Shown: one piece after another, positions 45,927-55,060 of the stretch | Numbering within the stretch: position 1 is the first letter of the stretch | How the letters are laid out: each line of letters starts with the position of its first letter | From: Vreelandella salicampi | GTDB taxonomy: Bacteria; Pseudomonadota; Gammaproteobacteria; Pseudomonadales; Halomonadaceae | Reading direction: 5' to 3' | DNA length: 64,000 bases | NCBI RefSeq assembly: GCF_013415105.1 | Contig: NZ_JACCDF010000011.1 | Coordinates: 62,001-126,000 of the forward strand | The notes under the pieces: generated by a model | The model's database searches: none | Seen by the model: the letters and a program-made list of their open reading frames with translations, nothing else | What the model was told of the DNA's origin: nothing | Translations under genes and position numbers: made by a program

Positions 45927-48900
45927 ATGTTTGATGCCCTCGCCGCCGTTGCCTCGCCTGAAGCCGTTGATGCCTTTATTTCCCGTTGGAAAGACTCCAC
46001 CGGCACCGAAAAAGCCAACTATCAGCTATTTCTTTCTGAACTGTGCGCACTGCTTGAGCTGCCCACCCCAGACCCTGCCAGCAAAGACAACAGCGAAAAC
46101 GCCTATACCTTTGAGCGGCGGGTGGACATTGCCAACCCAGACGGCAGCGAGAACCGCGGTTTTATCGACCTCTATAAACGCGGTGCTTTTGTGCTGGAAG
46201 CCAAACAAACCGGCAAAGGGCTGGAAACCAAAGGCTGGGACAAAGCCATGCAGGCGGCCTATAACCAGGCCGACCAATACGTGCGCGCCCTGCCCGCCAA
46301 CGAAGGTCGCCCACCGTTTATCGTGGTGACGGATGTGGGCCGTACGCTGGCGCTGTATTCGGAATTTTCCCGCTCCGGTGGCACCTATGTACCCTTTCCC
46401 GACCCGCGCAACTACCGCATCAAACTCGAAGACCTGCGCCACCCCGAGATTCAACAGCGCCTGAAAGCGCTGTGGGAAGCGCCAGACACTCTAGACCCTA
46501 GCCAATACGCCGCCCGCGTTACCCGTGCTGTTAGCTCTAAGCTCGCCGCCCTTGCTAAAACGTTGGAAGCTGACGGCTATGAAGTCGACCGTGTAGCGCA
46601 CTTTTTAAAACGCTGCTTGTTCACCATGTTCAGTGAAGATGTTGAATTGCTGCCCAAAAACAGCTTTACCGACTTTCTCACGCGCATGAAAGAGACGCCC
46701 GAACACTTCGCCGACGCCATCGGCTCGTTGTGGGAAAGCATGAACAGCGGCGGCTTTAGCGGCGTACTCACCGCTAAGTTAATGCGTTTTAACGGCGGCC
46801 TGTTCAAGGATATCGACCCTATCCCGCTTAACGCAGAGCAAATTCAGCTGCTGATTGATGCCGCCAAAGCCGACTGGCGCTTTGTTGAACCGGCAATTTT
46901 CGGTACCTTGCTAGAACGCGCCCTGGACCCTCGCGAGCGCCACAAGCTGGGCGCCCATTACACGCCCCGAGCCTACGTAGAGCGGCTGGTGATGCCCACG
47001 CTGATTGAACCGCTACGCCGCGAATGGGCCACCGCACAGGTCGTCGCGGAAGCCCACAACCAGAAAGGCAAAACCGACAAAGCGCTGGAAAGCCTGCGTA
47101 CCTTTCACCACAAACTTTGCCAGGTGCGGGTGCTCGACCCCGCCTGCGGCAGCGCCAATTTTTTGTATGTCGCGCTGGAGCACATGAAGCGCCTGGAAGG
47201 CGAGGTACTAAACCTGATTGCCGAGCTTAGCGGCGGGCAAGATTCACTGGAAGCCGAGGGCTTTACCGTATCGCCCCAGCAGTTTCTCGGCATGGAAATT
47301 AACCCCCGCGCCGCTGCTATTGCCGAAATCGTGTTGTGGATTGGTTACCTGCAGTGGCACTACCGCATTAACGGCAAACTCGACCTGCCCGAGCCGATAC
47401 TTAAAGACTTCCACAACATCGAAAACCGCGATGCGCTAATTGAGTTTGAACGCCGCGAACCGCTGCTGGATGAAAGCGGCCAGGCCGTCACCATCTGGGA
47501 TGGCATCAGCATGAAGAAAAGCCCCGCCACCGGCGAGCTGATCCCCGATGAAACCGCCCGCACCACCGTTTACCGCTACCACAACCCCAAGCGCGCCGAG
47601 TGGCCGGAAGCGGATTACATTGTCGGCAACCCGCCGTTTATTGGGGCCTCTACCATGCGCCGCGCCCTCGGCGATGGTTATGTAGACGCCGTGCGCCAGG
47701 TATTTAAAGGCACGGTACCGGAATCTGCCGATTTTGTGATGTACTGGTGGCATATCGCCGCCGACGCGGTACGCAACGGCCACGCCCAGCAGTTTGGCTT
47801 TATTACCACCAACAGCCTGCGCCAAACCTTCAACCGCCGCGTGCTGGAGCCGCACCTGAACGATGCCAAAAAGCCGCTTTCACTGACCTTTGCGATTCCC
47901 GACCACCCCTGGGTAGACGGCAACGACGGTGCCGCTGTGCGCATCGCCATGACCGTGGGCCGCGCAGGCGAAGCACCAGGGCTTTTGCAACAGGTAATAA
48001 AAGAAGACAGCGACGAAAGCCGCGAAGCCCGCAGCGTGGCACTAAGCCGCCGCGAAGGTAAGGTGTTTGCCGATTTAACGATTGGGGCCGATGTGGCGGG
48101 GGTGCAGCCATTACTGGCGAATTCAACAATTGCTTCACGAGGCGTACAGCTAATTGGATCCGGTTTTATCGTGACGCCAGAAGAAGCAAATCAACTTGGC
48201 TTTGAAAATGACCCAGCACTTGAACAGGTGATTCGCAATTACCGCAACGGCCGCGACTTGACCCAAACGCCACGTGGCGTAAAGGTCATTGATCTTTTTG
48301 GGTTAACAGCAGAAGAAGCAAAAGCACATTACCCTTCGGTCTACCAGTGGGTGTTTGAACGAGTCAAACCAGAACGCGACCAAAATAAACGTGCTGGTTA
48401 TCGCGATAACTGGTGGATTTTTGGCGAAGCCAGAAGAGATTGGCGGCGTTATGCCGACGGCCTCCCGCGCTATATCGCCACCGTCGAAACGGCGAAACAT
48501 CGCCTGTTTACGTTTTTGGATGCGGATATTTTACCAGACAACAAGCTAATCAATATTGCTCTGCAAAAGGGTGAAGAGTTTGGGCTGTTATCAAGCCGCT
48601 TGCATATACTCTGGTCATTAGCGGCTGGTAGCCGTTTAGGCGTTGGCAACGATTCAGTTTATGTAAAAACCCGCTGCTTCGAGACTTTCCCCTTTCCTGA
48701 GCTTACTGACGAGCAGGCGGCACAGATCGGCCAACTGGCCGAGCAGATCGACGCCCATCGCAAGCGTCAGCAGGCAGAACACTCCACGCTCACGCTCACA
48801 GGCATGTACAACGTAATGGAAAAGCTGCGCGCCGGGGAGACGCTGACCAAAAAGGAACAGACCATCAACCAGCAGGGCCTAGTCAGCACCCTGCTGGACG

Positions 48901-49400
48901 ACCACGACAACCTCGACCGCGCCGTCTTTAACGCCTACGGCTGGGATGACCTAGCCGATAAGCTAGTGGGTCTACCCGGCGCCACTACCCCGCTGCCGGA
49001 TAAACCCGCCGCCCAAGCGGAGACCGAGGAAGAGTTACTGATGCGTTTAGTCGCGCTGAACAAACAGCGCGCCGCCGAAGAAGCCCAAGGCAAGGTGCGC
49101 TGGCTACGCCCGGATTATCAAGCGCCAGAAGAAGCCGCGCCCACTCAAACCGAACTGCAGAACCCTACCGCTGCAGCCGAGGTGCCAACAGCAGACAAAA
49201 CCAAAGCCGCCTGGCCCAAAGACCTCGCTACCCAGGTCACGTTGCTGCGCGATATGCTCGCCGCCAGCCCACACAGCACGGAAAGCTTGGCCAGCCAATT
49301 CAAACGCAAACCGCTAAAAGGCGTCAACGAGGTACTCTCCGCCCTCGCCGCCCTCGGCCAAGCCCAGCAAGAAGGCGAGCAATGGCGGTTGGTGAGGTGA
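45927..49400 (+). CDS. MmeI-like (type IIG/IIL) restriction-modification fusion enzyme
   Basis: A single-chain DNA methyltransferase with an apparent nuclease domain, 1157 residues from the ATG at 45927 (GAAAGGA nine bases upstream). The N-terminal domain carries a PD-(D/E)xK-type motif D81-x9-E91-x-K93 (FIDLYKRGAFVLEAK), the same spacing as in MmeI. A helical spacer follows (about 180-330). The gamma-class N6-adenine methylase domain has KLGAHYTPRAYVERLV, motif I VLDPACGSANFL (402-413) and motif IV NPPF (568-571). The target-recognition region (about 725-920) is more AT-rich than its flanks. Beyond the usual MmeI end is a winged-helix-like C-terminus (about 1095-1157). DISARM DrmMI is an alternative, but no drmA/B/C are present. 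Confidence 0.85.
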   Translation: MFDALAAVASPEAVDAFISRWKDSTGTEKANYQLFLSELCALLELPTPDPASKDNSENAYTFERRVDIANPDGSENRGFIDLYKRGAFVLEAKQTGKGLETKGWDKAMQAAYNQADQYVRALPANEGRPPFIVVTDVGRTLALYSEFSRSGGTYVPFPDPRNYRIKLEDLRHPEIQQRLKALWEAPDTLDPSQYAARVTRAVSSKLAALAKTLEADGYEVDRVAHFLKRCLFTMFSEDVELLPKNSFTDFLTRMKETPEHFADAIGSLWESMNSGGFSGVLTAKLMRFNGGLFKDIDPIPLNAEQIQLLIDAAKADWRFVEPAIFGTLLERALDPRERHKLGAHYTPRAYVERLVMPTLIEPLRREWATAQVVAEAHNQKGKTDKALESLRTFHHKLCQVRVLDPACGSANFLYVALEHMKRLEGEVLNLIAELSGGQDSLEAEGFTVSPQQFLGMEINPRAAAIAEIVLWIGYLQWHYRINGKLDLPEPILKDFHNIENRDALIEFERREPLLDESGQAVTIWDGISMKKSPATGELIPDETARTTVYRYHNPKRAEWPEADYIVGNPPFIGASTMRRALGDGYVDAVRQVFKGTVPESADFVMYWWHIAADAVRNGHAQQFGFITTNSLRQTFNRRVLEPHLNDAKKPLSLTFAIPDHPWVDGNDGAAVRIAMTVGRAGEAPGLLQQVIKEDSDESREARSVALSRREGKVFADLTIGADVAGVQPLLANSTIASRGVQLIGSGFIVTPEEANQLGFENDPALEQVIRNYRNGRDLTQTPRGVKVIDLFGLTAEEAKAHYPSVYQWVFERVKPERDQNKRAGYRDNWWIFGEARRDWRRYADGLPRYIATVETAKHRLFTFLDADILPDNKLINIALQKGEEFGLLSSRLHILWSLAAGSRLGVGNDSVYVKTRCFETFPFPELTDEQAAQIGQLAEQIDAHRKRQQAEHSTLTLTGMYNVMEKLRAGETLTKKEQTINQQGLVSTLLDDHDNLDRAVFNAYGWDDLADKLVGLPGATTPLPDKPAAQAETEEELLMRLVALNKQRAAEEAQGKVRWLRPDYQAPEEAAPTQTELQNPTAAAEVPTADKTKAAWPKDLATQVTLLRDMLAASPHSTESLASQFKRKPLKGVNEVLSALAALGQAQQEGEQWRLVR

Positions 49401-49401
49401 T

Positions 49402-49965
49402 ATGAAAAAATCAGTTGAGGACCAGCTAAAGTACTTCTTCGTGCTACACAATTACCAGCGCCGCATTGGAGGCGCTGAAATGCATTATTTTTTTGTAGAA
49501 GGCAAAGAAGCTTATCGCCATGGCCTCTATATTGCCTCGGCAACCTGCTTACTCATAGGTATCGAAGCAAGCGTTAGGGCGCTTCATGCTTATCACTTCC
49601 GCGGAATAAATGATCTGAACCTCAACCCTGGTCAAACATTAAGCAACCCCTTACTCCACAAGGCAAGGTGTGTCGGCTTAAAGATTGAAATTCTTGCCAT
49701 GGAGGGTGAAGAAGAATTTGAACGTAAAATGGCACTCGGACAAAAGCGTCGAGAACACGTTGAAATCGTCAGGTTAAGAAATAATCTTTGTCACGGAAAC
49801 GTTAAAGAATTCTTCACTCATATAGAGGGTCAAGGCACCTTTTTTACGCCAGAGGCGTTGAAAAAAGCCTGCGAACAGCTACTTAACGTCAGCAAGCCGT
49901 GGGCTGAAGAAATTGGCAGGTTCAATGACGAAGTGCTTGCTAAAAAGCACCTGCAAGATGACTAA
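49402..49965 (+). CDS. HEPN-motif protein of the restriction-modification operon
   Basis: A 187-residue helical protein of no family I can name. It contains RNNLCH at 126-131, an exact fit to the HEPN-type RNase motif R-(N/D/H)-x3-H, inside a helical context (HVEIVRLRNNLCHGNVKEFF). This suggests an RNA-cleaving toxin or nuclease module. The N-terminal helices include YFFVLHNYQRRIGGAEMHYFF. It starts one base after the methylase-nuclease gene, with GAGGTGAT overlapping that gene's end, and overlaps the next gene by 8 bases. Base composition is clearly more AT-rich than the genome around it, pointing to recent transfer. HEPN identity is inferred from the motif only. Confidence 0.7.
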   Translation: MKKSVEDQLKYFFVLHNYQRRIGGAEMHYFFVEGKEAYRHGLYIASATCLLIGIEASVRALHAYHFRGINDLNLNPGQTLSNPLLHKARCVGLKIEILAMEGEEEFERKMALGQKRREHVEIVRLRNNLCHGNVKEFFTHIEGQGTFFTPEALKKACEQLLNVSKPWAEEIGRFNDEVLAKKHLQDD

Positions 49966-50353
49966 CCACTACTATAACTACGCCATCATCCGCTTTTTGC
50001 CTTACAGAGACAGAGGCGAATTTATCAATACCGGCATCGTCATGTATGGCAATGACGGTAGCTTTGCTGCGCGGGTCGTTGATGCAAACTATCCACGCGT
50101 TGATGACGTTTTCCCGGCACTGCCAGAAGGCTTGTTCGCTCAATACCTCAAGCCAATGAAACGCGAGCTATCGCGTATCGAAGCACTCGCTAGCGATTTA
50201 AGCGGAAACCTTGACGCGCAAAAGAAGTTATTTACTCACCTCATTGAGCCAACCGAAGGGCTTTTCACGTGTAGCCAGGCAGGCACACTGGCGGCGAATA
50301 GCGCTCAAGAAGCGCTCGATGAGCTTTTCAATCGCTATGTGCATCATGATTAA
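49958..50353 (+). CDS. DUF3037 protein
   Basis: A 131-residue protein beginning MTNHYYNYAIIRFLPYRDRGEFINTGIVM, the typical start of DUF3037 (Y-x-Y-A-x-I-R-x(3)-D-x(2)-R-x-E-x-x-N-x-G). The family's function is unknown; from memory, members often sit beside HipA-like kinases or other toxin or defence genes. The start at 49958 lies within the end of the HEPN-motif gene, so expression is coupled. Third and last gene of the operon, convergent with the MscS gene. Confidence 0.8.
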   Translation: MTNHYYNYAIIRFLPYRDRGEFINTGIVMYGNDGSFAARVVDANYPRVDDVFPALPEGLFAQYLKPMKRELSRIEALASDLSGNLDAQKKLFTHLIEPTEGLFTCSQAGTLAANSAQEALDELFNRYVHHD

Positions 50354-50444
50354 GAACAACTCGCTAGAAAAATCACTCACTGAATCGTCGCTACGCATAG
50401 CATCCGCTATAGCGTTTGCCCCATGCCGCCTGCTGATACCCGCA

Positions 50445-52178
50445 TCAAGATTTCTCACCGGGGGCTTCGTCGCTTGGGGCTTCACCTGAGCGCTTGTCCT
50501 TGGTTTTTACGCCCCGGGCAATATCCTGATGGCTGATAACCACCACCTCTCTTGGCCACCAGTCGGGATGATAGTCGCGGATGAACGCCAAGAGTTTTTC
50601 TCGCACGTGCATTTCCGCTGTCCATCCGGACATGGGGTCAGTGGTCATTAAATAACAGGTTACGGTTTGTGCCGTTCCGGATTGCTCCGTTACATAGCAC
50701 AGCAGCTTATGGTGCTCAATAATGTCGTCTTCCTCTTTCGCGACCTCTAAAAACTTCTCTCTCAATACCTCGATGTCGGCGCTTAGGTGAAGGGTAAGCG
50801 TCAAAGACCGGTACATTTTGGTGCCCTTGACCGACATGTTATCGAAAGGCCGAGTGACAAAGTACGTTACGGGCACAATCAATCGCCGATCATCCCACAC
50901 CCGCAAACGAATAAAGGTATAGAAGATACCTTCCACATAGCACCACTCGCCTTCGAATATCACTAGATCGCCAATCCGAATGGGCTTGGCAAGCGATAAC
51001 TGAAACGACGAGACAATATTGCCCAACACTGCCTGACCGGCAACACCCACCAGCACCGCCAACACGCTGGCCGACGCCAAAAGCGACATACCCAGGGACT
51101 CAAACAGCTGAATTTGCCCCAGAATATAGACCGTCACGCCCGACACCGTGATCAGAATAATGATTCGACGCAGGGCATAAAGCGTGGTGAGAAGCTTGCG
51201 ATCATCCTTGGAATCGGTGTCATCGATGGAGCCGACCAAGCGCCGCGTCATCCCCAACATCAGGGTATCCACAAGGCGCAAGGCGATGGTGCCGATGCCC
51301 CAGGCCAAAATGCTAATCAGTACGACACGAAAGGTCATCGTCGCCACCGCCGAAAATGACACCACATAATCTAGCAACGTTTGCGTGACCAGCGACACCA
51401 CCACCAGCGCCATGGGTACGCCAATCTGGTCGGCAAAAATGCTTATCCCCCCGGAAGGCAGCCATTTCGCCAGCAACCCGATGAACCGATAAACCAGCCA
51501 ACCGACAAACACATTGAGAAGCAGAAACACCGGAATGGCGATCCACTCCCAAATTTTCAGCAGGCCAAATGAACCCTGGAATCGCTCGGGGATATATTCT
51601 TCCAGCATCGACGGGCCGAATCGTTCATAGAGCAACGGAATGTACGTCACGCTGACGGGCATGATCAGCCACACCGGCTCCTCTTCACCCACGCGGTATC
51701 GACCCAGCCGAATAGCGTAGGTTTCGCCGCGAGTGCTGAGCGACGCCAATTCAACGCTGCGGCGTACTTCGCCCGCACGGGGGGTTTGGCCCGAGGCGTC
51801 TACGATCATGGCGTCTGCACGCCCTGGGAGATCCGACACATTCAACCACTTGCCGCGTTTGAGGACCTCCGCCATCTGGCGAGCAAATTCAGCGCCTTGT
51901 TCACGCTGCTCCTGTTCAGAGAATTCAGCCAGGTTGAGCACATGAGCGGCCGCCTCGTACTCTTCCTGCCCAGTCAGGTTAATAAAGCTGCGGATCGCTT
52001 CCCTAGGCGTTACCCGGCTCACTTCCTCGGGGGCTTCGCCGAGCCCGGCATTGATTGAATCAACGCTAAACCATTGACGGTTCTCGCCCCCGCCTTCCTC
52101 TTCTTGAGTTTGCGCCGTACAGAGGCTAGAAAAAGTGAATGCCACGAATAGTACTAACCACACGGTGTTTGCTTTCAT
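50445..52178 (-). CDS. MscS-type mechanosensitive channel family protein
   Basis: A 577-residue inner-membrane protein with a signal peptide (about 1-23, ending SLCTAQ). A periplasmic domain of about 170 residues, rich in Glu/Arg, follows, then about five helices (about 205-385) and the MscS pore and beta domain: LLASASVLAVLVGVAGQAVLGNIVSSFQLSLAKPIRIGDLVIFEGEWCYVEGIFY (about 375-430). It is expected to open on membrane tension and release solutes after osmotic downshock. The start at 52178 follows AAGG; the frame is open to 52220. The large periplasmic domain sets it apart from MscS itself. Confidence 0.91.
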   Translation of the reverse strand: MKANTVWLVLFVAFTFSSLCTAQTQEEEGGGENRQWFSVDSINAGLGEAPEEVSRVTPREAIRSFINLTGQEEYEAAAHVLNLAEFSEQEQREQGAEFARQMAEVLKRGKWLNVSDLPGRADAMIVDASGQTPRAGEVRRSVELASLSTRGETYAIRLGRYRVGEEEPVWLIMPVSVTYIPLLYERFGPSMLEEYIPERFQGSFGLLKIWEWIAIPVFLLLNVFVGWLVYRFIGLLAKWLPSGGISIFADQIGVPMALVVVSLVTQTLLDYVVSFSAVATMTFRVVLISILAWGIGTIALRLVDTLMLGMTRRLVGSIDDTDSKDDRKLLTTLYALRRIIILITVSGVTVYILGQIQLFESLGMSLLASASVLAVLVGVAGQAVLGNIVSSFQLSLAKPIRIGDLVIFEGEWCYVEGIFYTFIRLRVWDDRRLIVPVTYFVTRPFDNMSVKGTKMYRSLTLTLHLSADIEVLREKFLEVAKEEDDIIEHHKLLCYVTEQSGTAQTVTCYLMTTDPMSGWTAEMHVREKLLAFIRDYHPDWWPREVVVISHQDIARGVKTKDKRSGEAPSDEAPGEKS

Positions 52179-52373
52179 AGAGGCCTTGTTAATTAAAGTG
52201 AGCCATTTGTATGCCACCAACAGGCCCGGCCGTTAGGCAACCCAGGGGGTAATCACCGAGCCGTCCTTGTCAGTGAGAACACAAAGTACAGCCTACCTTG
52301 CCCGATGTAGCAAGGCGCGGCGCCGTGATGGTGACTCGCGCGCGTACAAAAGCTGAGACAACGGCAGGGCCGG

Positions 52374-52901
52374 TTAGGTATCTCCCAGCGCGTCAAGATC
52401 GTTATCGTGCAGCGACTCCAGCAAGGGCTCCCCCTGTTCATTGAGTCGGAAGCGGCCGTAGCTTGCAGCCTCATAGCGCTCGGCGTGGCCTTCCTGGAAA
52501 AAGAATGCATCGGTGGCTAGCCGCACCTGGCCATTGCGCAGGCGGTAGTGAAGACGCCGTTCGTCGTCATCCAGCGTGCTTTGGCCCTCCGCCAGCCCTT
52601 GGAAGTGAGCAATACGCTGTTCGTCCACACACACAATGGCGTAGCCGTCGCGGGATCTGGGCGCGTCGTCATCACGGCGGCTTTGCAGCGCACGCCGAAT
52701 CTCGTTGCTCAGCGCAAAATTGAGCGCCATGTAGTCGCCCTGCATTAACGAGCGCGGATCGACTGGCGCCAGCGCCAGATAGACCACCTCGCCTTCGGCC
52801 AGGTGCTGCTCCTTCTCCCAGATCGCTGCGTTCACCACCGCCAGGATCAACAGCGTGGTCGCAACGATAACCACCCGGCGCCACTTGGCACTACGCATCA
52901 T
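52374..52901 (-). CDS. GDYXXLXY-domain membrane-anchored protein
   Basis: A 175-residue protein with one N-terminal membrane helix (about 10-28) and a soluble extracytoplasmic domain carrying the family motif GDYMALNF (about 55-62). The preceding LALAPVDPRSLMQ is also typical. The family regularly accompanies DUF4401 and DUF2157 membrane proteins, as here, and the function of the trio is unknown. The start at 52901 follows GAGGG and overlaps the DUF4401 stop by 11 bases. Confidence 0.9.
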   Translation of the reverse strand: MMRSAKWRRVVIVATTLLILAVVNAAIWEKEQHLAEGEVVYLALAPVDPRSLMQGDYMALNFALSNEIRRALQSRRDDDAPRSRDGYAIVCVDEQRIAHFQGLAEGQSTLDDDERRLHYRLRNGQVRLATDAFFFQEGHAERYEAASYGRFRLNEQGEPLLESLHDNDLDALGDT

Positions 52902-53970
52902 GGTTTGAGCCCTCGTCACTTGGCTTGGCCAGCGGTGAACTCAACCACTTGCGTAACGCCCAACGCAGCAACAGTAGCAGCACGCCCAACACCAGCAGCG
53001 TGAGTGACTTTATCAGCAGTGTGGACTCCAGCCAGTAGTAATAACTGCCGATACCCAGCAGTAGCGACAGCACGCCAGCTCCCAACAGCAAACGGTGGCC
53101 AATGGCAAAACCTAATAACATCACCACTATCCCCTGCCCTACACTCGGCGTGTGGAATGACACGATGACTAATGCAGCTGCACACGCATAGGACGCCCAG
53201 CGCACCCTGAATGAACAAGGGTTCTGAAAAACACTACGAAAAAGCAACAGCAGCGCCAACGCTACTAGCGCAGCGTTTAACCAAGGCGTTAATCTCACCC
53301 AGGAGCCACCTGTCTGTTCATCAAAAAGCGACAGCGATTGGCCGGTATGCGCTAATACTTGAATAACCAGTAGGCCAATCAACAGGCCAAGCCCCCACGC
53401 CTGCAGGTTGTTAATACGGCTTGGCCATCGAAACTCATTCACCCAAAGCACGACAAGTGCCAGCAACACAAGGCCACTGGCGACCGACGTCATAGCGCTT
53501 GCTGCCAACGCCATATACAGCGCGACGCTGGCGGCAAAGGCAGAAAAGCCACGATGCGCCTGGCTAGGCATCACCAGCGCCAGCACGCCCTGCATACCCA
53601 GCAACACCCACCATAGATAAGCGGACGTTTCCCAGACATTGACCAGGCCCCAGGCCACCAGCAGCTGCCCCGCCAGGCTAACGGCAAGCGCCAGGTGTTC
53701 GCCCACGTCACTGCGCGTCACGCGAAACAGCCCAAACGCCGCCAGCAGCATCATGGCACCCAAGCTCAATGCCCCCAGCGTGCTCTCCACCACGGACGCC
53801 GCGACCATGGCGATAAAGCCGAGCAGGAACATCGCTGCCAACCAGCCGGAAAACGCCTGCAGCACGCGCACAAACCAGGGGATTGGCGGCGACGCTTGGG
53901 TGTCGTTTTCATTTATTGCGATACCCGCCTGGTGCAACCTGGCACGCAAAGAAGACGTCTTATGGGTCAT
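52891..53970 (-). CDS. DUF4401 integral membrane protein
   Basis: A 359-residue protein with about 10-12 hydrophobic helices after a 45-residue cytoplasmic head (LRARLHQAGIAINENDTQASPPIPWFVRVLQAFSGWLAAMFLLGF). The SPPIPWFVRVLQAFSGWLAA signature near the first helix identifies DUF4401. Start at 53970 overlaps the DUF2157 stop as ATGA, so it is translationally coupled to both neighbours. The role is unknown; a complex of the three gene products in the inner membrane is inferred. Confidence 0.9.
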   Translation of the reverse strand: MTHKTSSLRARLHQAGIAINENDTQASPPIPWFVRVLQAFSGWLAAMFLLGFIAMVAASVVESTLGALSLGAMMLLAAFGLFRVTRSDVGEHLALAVSLAGQLLVAWGLVNVWETSAYLWWVLLGMQGVLALVMPSQAHRGFSAFAASVALYMALAASAMTSVASGLVLLALVVLWVNEFRWPSRINNLQAWGLGLLIGLLVIQVLAHTGQSLSLFDEQTGGSWVRLTPWLNAALVALALLLLFRSVFQNPCSFRVRWASYACAAALVIVSFHTPSVGQGIVVMLLGFAIGHRLLLGAGVLSLLLGIGSYYYWLESTLLIKSLTLLVLGVLLLLLRWALRKWLSSPLAKPSDEGSNHDA

Positions 53971-54944
53971 GAGGGCGCCTCCGTATGCAGCCGCTTCAAC
54001 CACACCACGGCGCCGGCACCCATTACCAATACCGCCAACGCCAGCATCAGCAAGCTACCCGGCTGCCATTCGCCCTGCCATAACAACCGCCGGGCCAGCC
54101 CCAGCGTCACCACACAGATCAGCGACACACAGCCACCCGCCACCAACAACAGATCCGGCCGCCAGTGACGATAAACGCTATACAGCGACACCAACCACAG
54201 CGGGTAAATCACCAGCGCAGGCATATAAAACGTCGTGGCATCGACGATCAAGGTCATCATTAACAGCGTGACCGGCACACCGCTGCCCAACGCCAAGGTG
54301 CGCAAGGCCCAACGACTGACGCGCCAGTTCCATCGCTGATGCCCCCATTCGCACAGGGCAAGCGCAGTGGTATTGAGTACAAATAACCACCAGAAGATGG
54401 CATCGCTGCTGACAACCCAAACATCAAGCGCCCCGCCCCAGGTACGAAAATAAAGCCACAGCGCCGCGTTAAGTAGCCCCAGCCACAATAGCCAGAGCAG
54501 ATCAAAACGAACGATCAACACCCAGGGCAGTATTAACAGGGCCCAGATGAAAAACAGCTGCCACGGATCGGCGCCGGTTTGGTAGACCTGCCCAAACAGC
54601 GCCAACAGTACGCCTACCAGCAGCGTCGCGGCCGTTAGCGCGACATTGGCCACCACATTGCTGGCTTTAGCCCAAAGGGCGATACCCACCGCCACAACCA
54701 ATGCCGCCTGCACCAACCCAAAGCGCGGCCAGCGCCCCAGATCGGCCCAGTTATAGGCCACAAAAAACAGCACCGCGAAGGCCAAAGCCAAGCCACCCAG
54801 CCAAAGTAAAAGCCGATCAATAAACACCCCCCACGCACGGGGCGAAGGGCACAGCCCGGCCGCTTTAGCGGCTTTCGCCACCTGCTCGGGCGGTATCGCG
54901 CCCTGCTCAATCAGTGATATCAGTTCACGGCGAGGGGATGCCAT
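53967..54944 (-). CDS. DUF2157 integral membrane protein
   Basis: A 325-residue protein with about 9-10 helices. The N-terminal cytoplasmic region (ELISLIEQGAIPPEQVAKAAKAAGL, about 5-32) is the helical DUF2157 head, and the first helices follow (RLLLWLGGLALAFAVLFFVAYNWADLGRWPRFG). First gene of the DUF2157-DUF4401-GDYXXLXY operon; GGAG precedes the start. Function unknown. Confidence 0.91.
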   Translation of the reverse strand: MASPRRELISLIEQGAIPPEQVAKAAKAAGLCPSPRAWGVFIDRLLLWLGGLALAFAVLFFVAYNWADLGRWPRFGLVQAALVVAVGIALWAKASNVVANVALTAATLLVGVLLALFGQVYQTGADPWQLFFIWALLILPWVLIVRFDLLWLLWLGLLNAALWLYFRTWGGALDVWVVSSDAIFWWLFVLNTTALALCEWGHQRWNWRVSRWALRTLALGSGVPVTLLMMTLIVDATTFYMPALVIYPLWLVSLYSVYRHWRPDLLLVAGGCVSLICVVTLGLARRLLWQGEWQPGSLLMLALAVLVMGAGAVVWLKRLHTEAPS

Positions 54945-55060
54945 GGAGGCTCCTTGTTGAAGCTTTTTTTGTGAAACCAGCTTGTTGAATTAAAACAATC
55001 AAGTTGGTGTTGTTACCATCGTATTTTTGGGTCGCCCGTGACATATTTGTGAACTTTGCG

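Noticed and set aside
45927..50353. DISARM system (methylase as DrmMI)
   Set aside because: No drmA, drmB, drmC or drmD gene is near, and the D-x9-ExK motif fits a self-contained type IIG/IIL enzyme better.
53639..54271. 210-codon plus-strand frame across DUF4401/DUF2157 genes
   Set aside because: Pro/Ser/Arg-rich translation without motifs, antisense to two recognised membrane proteins.
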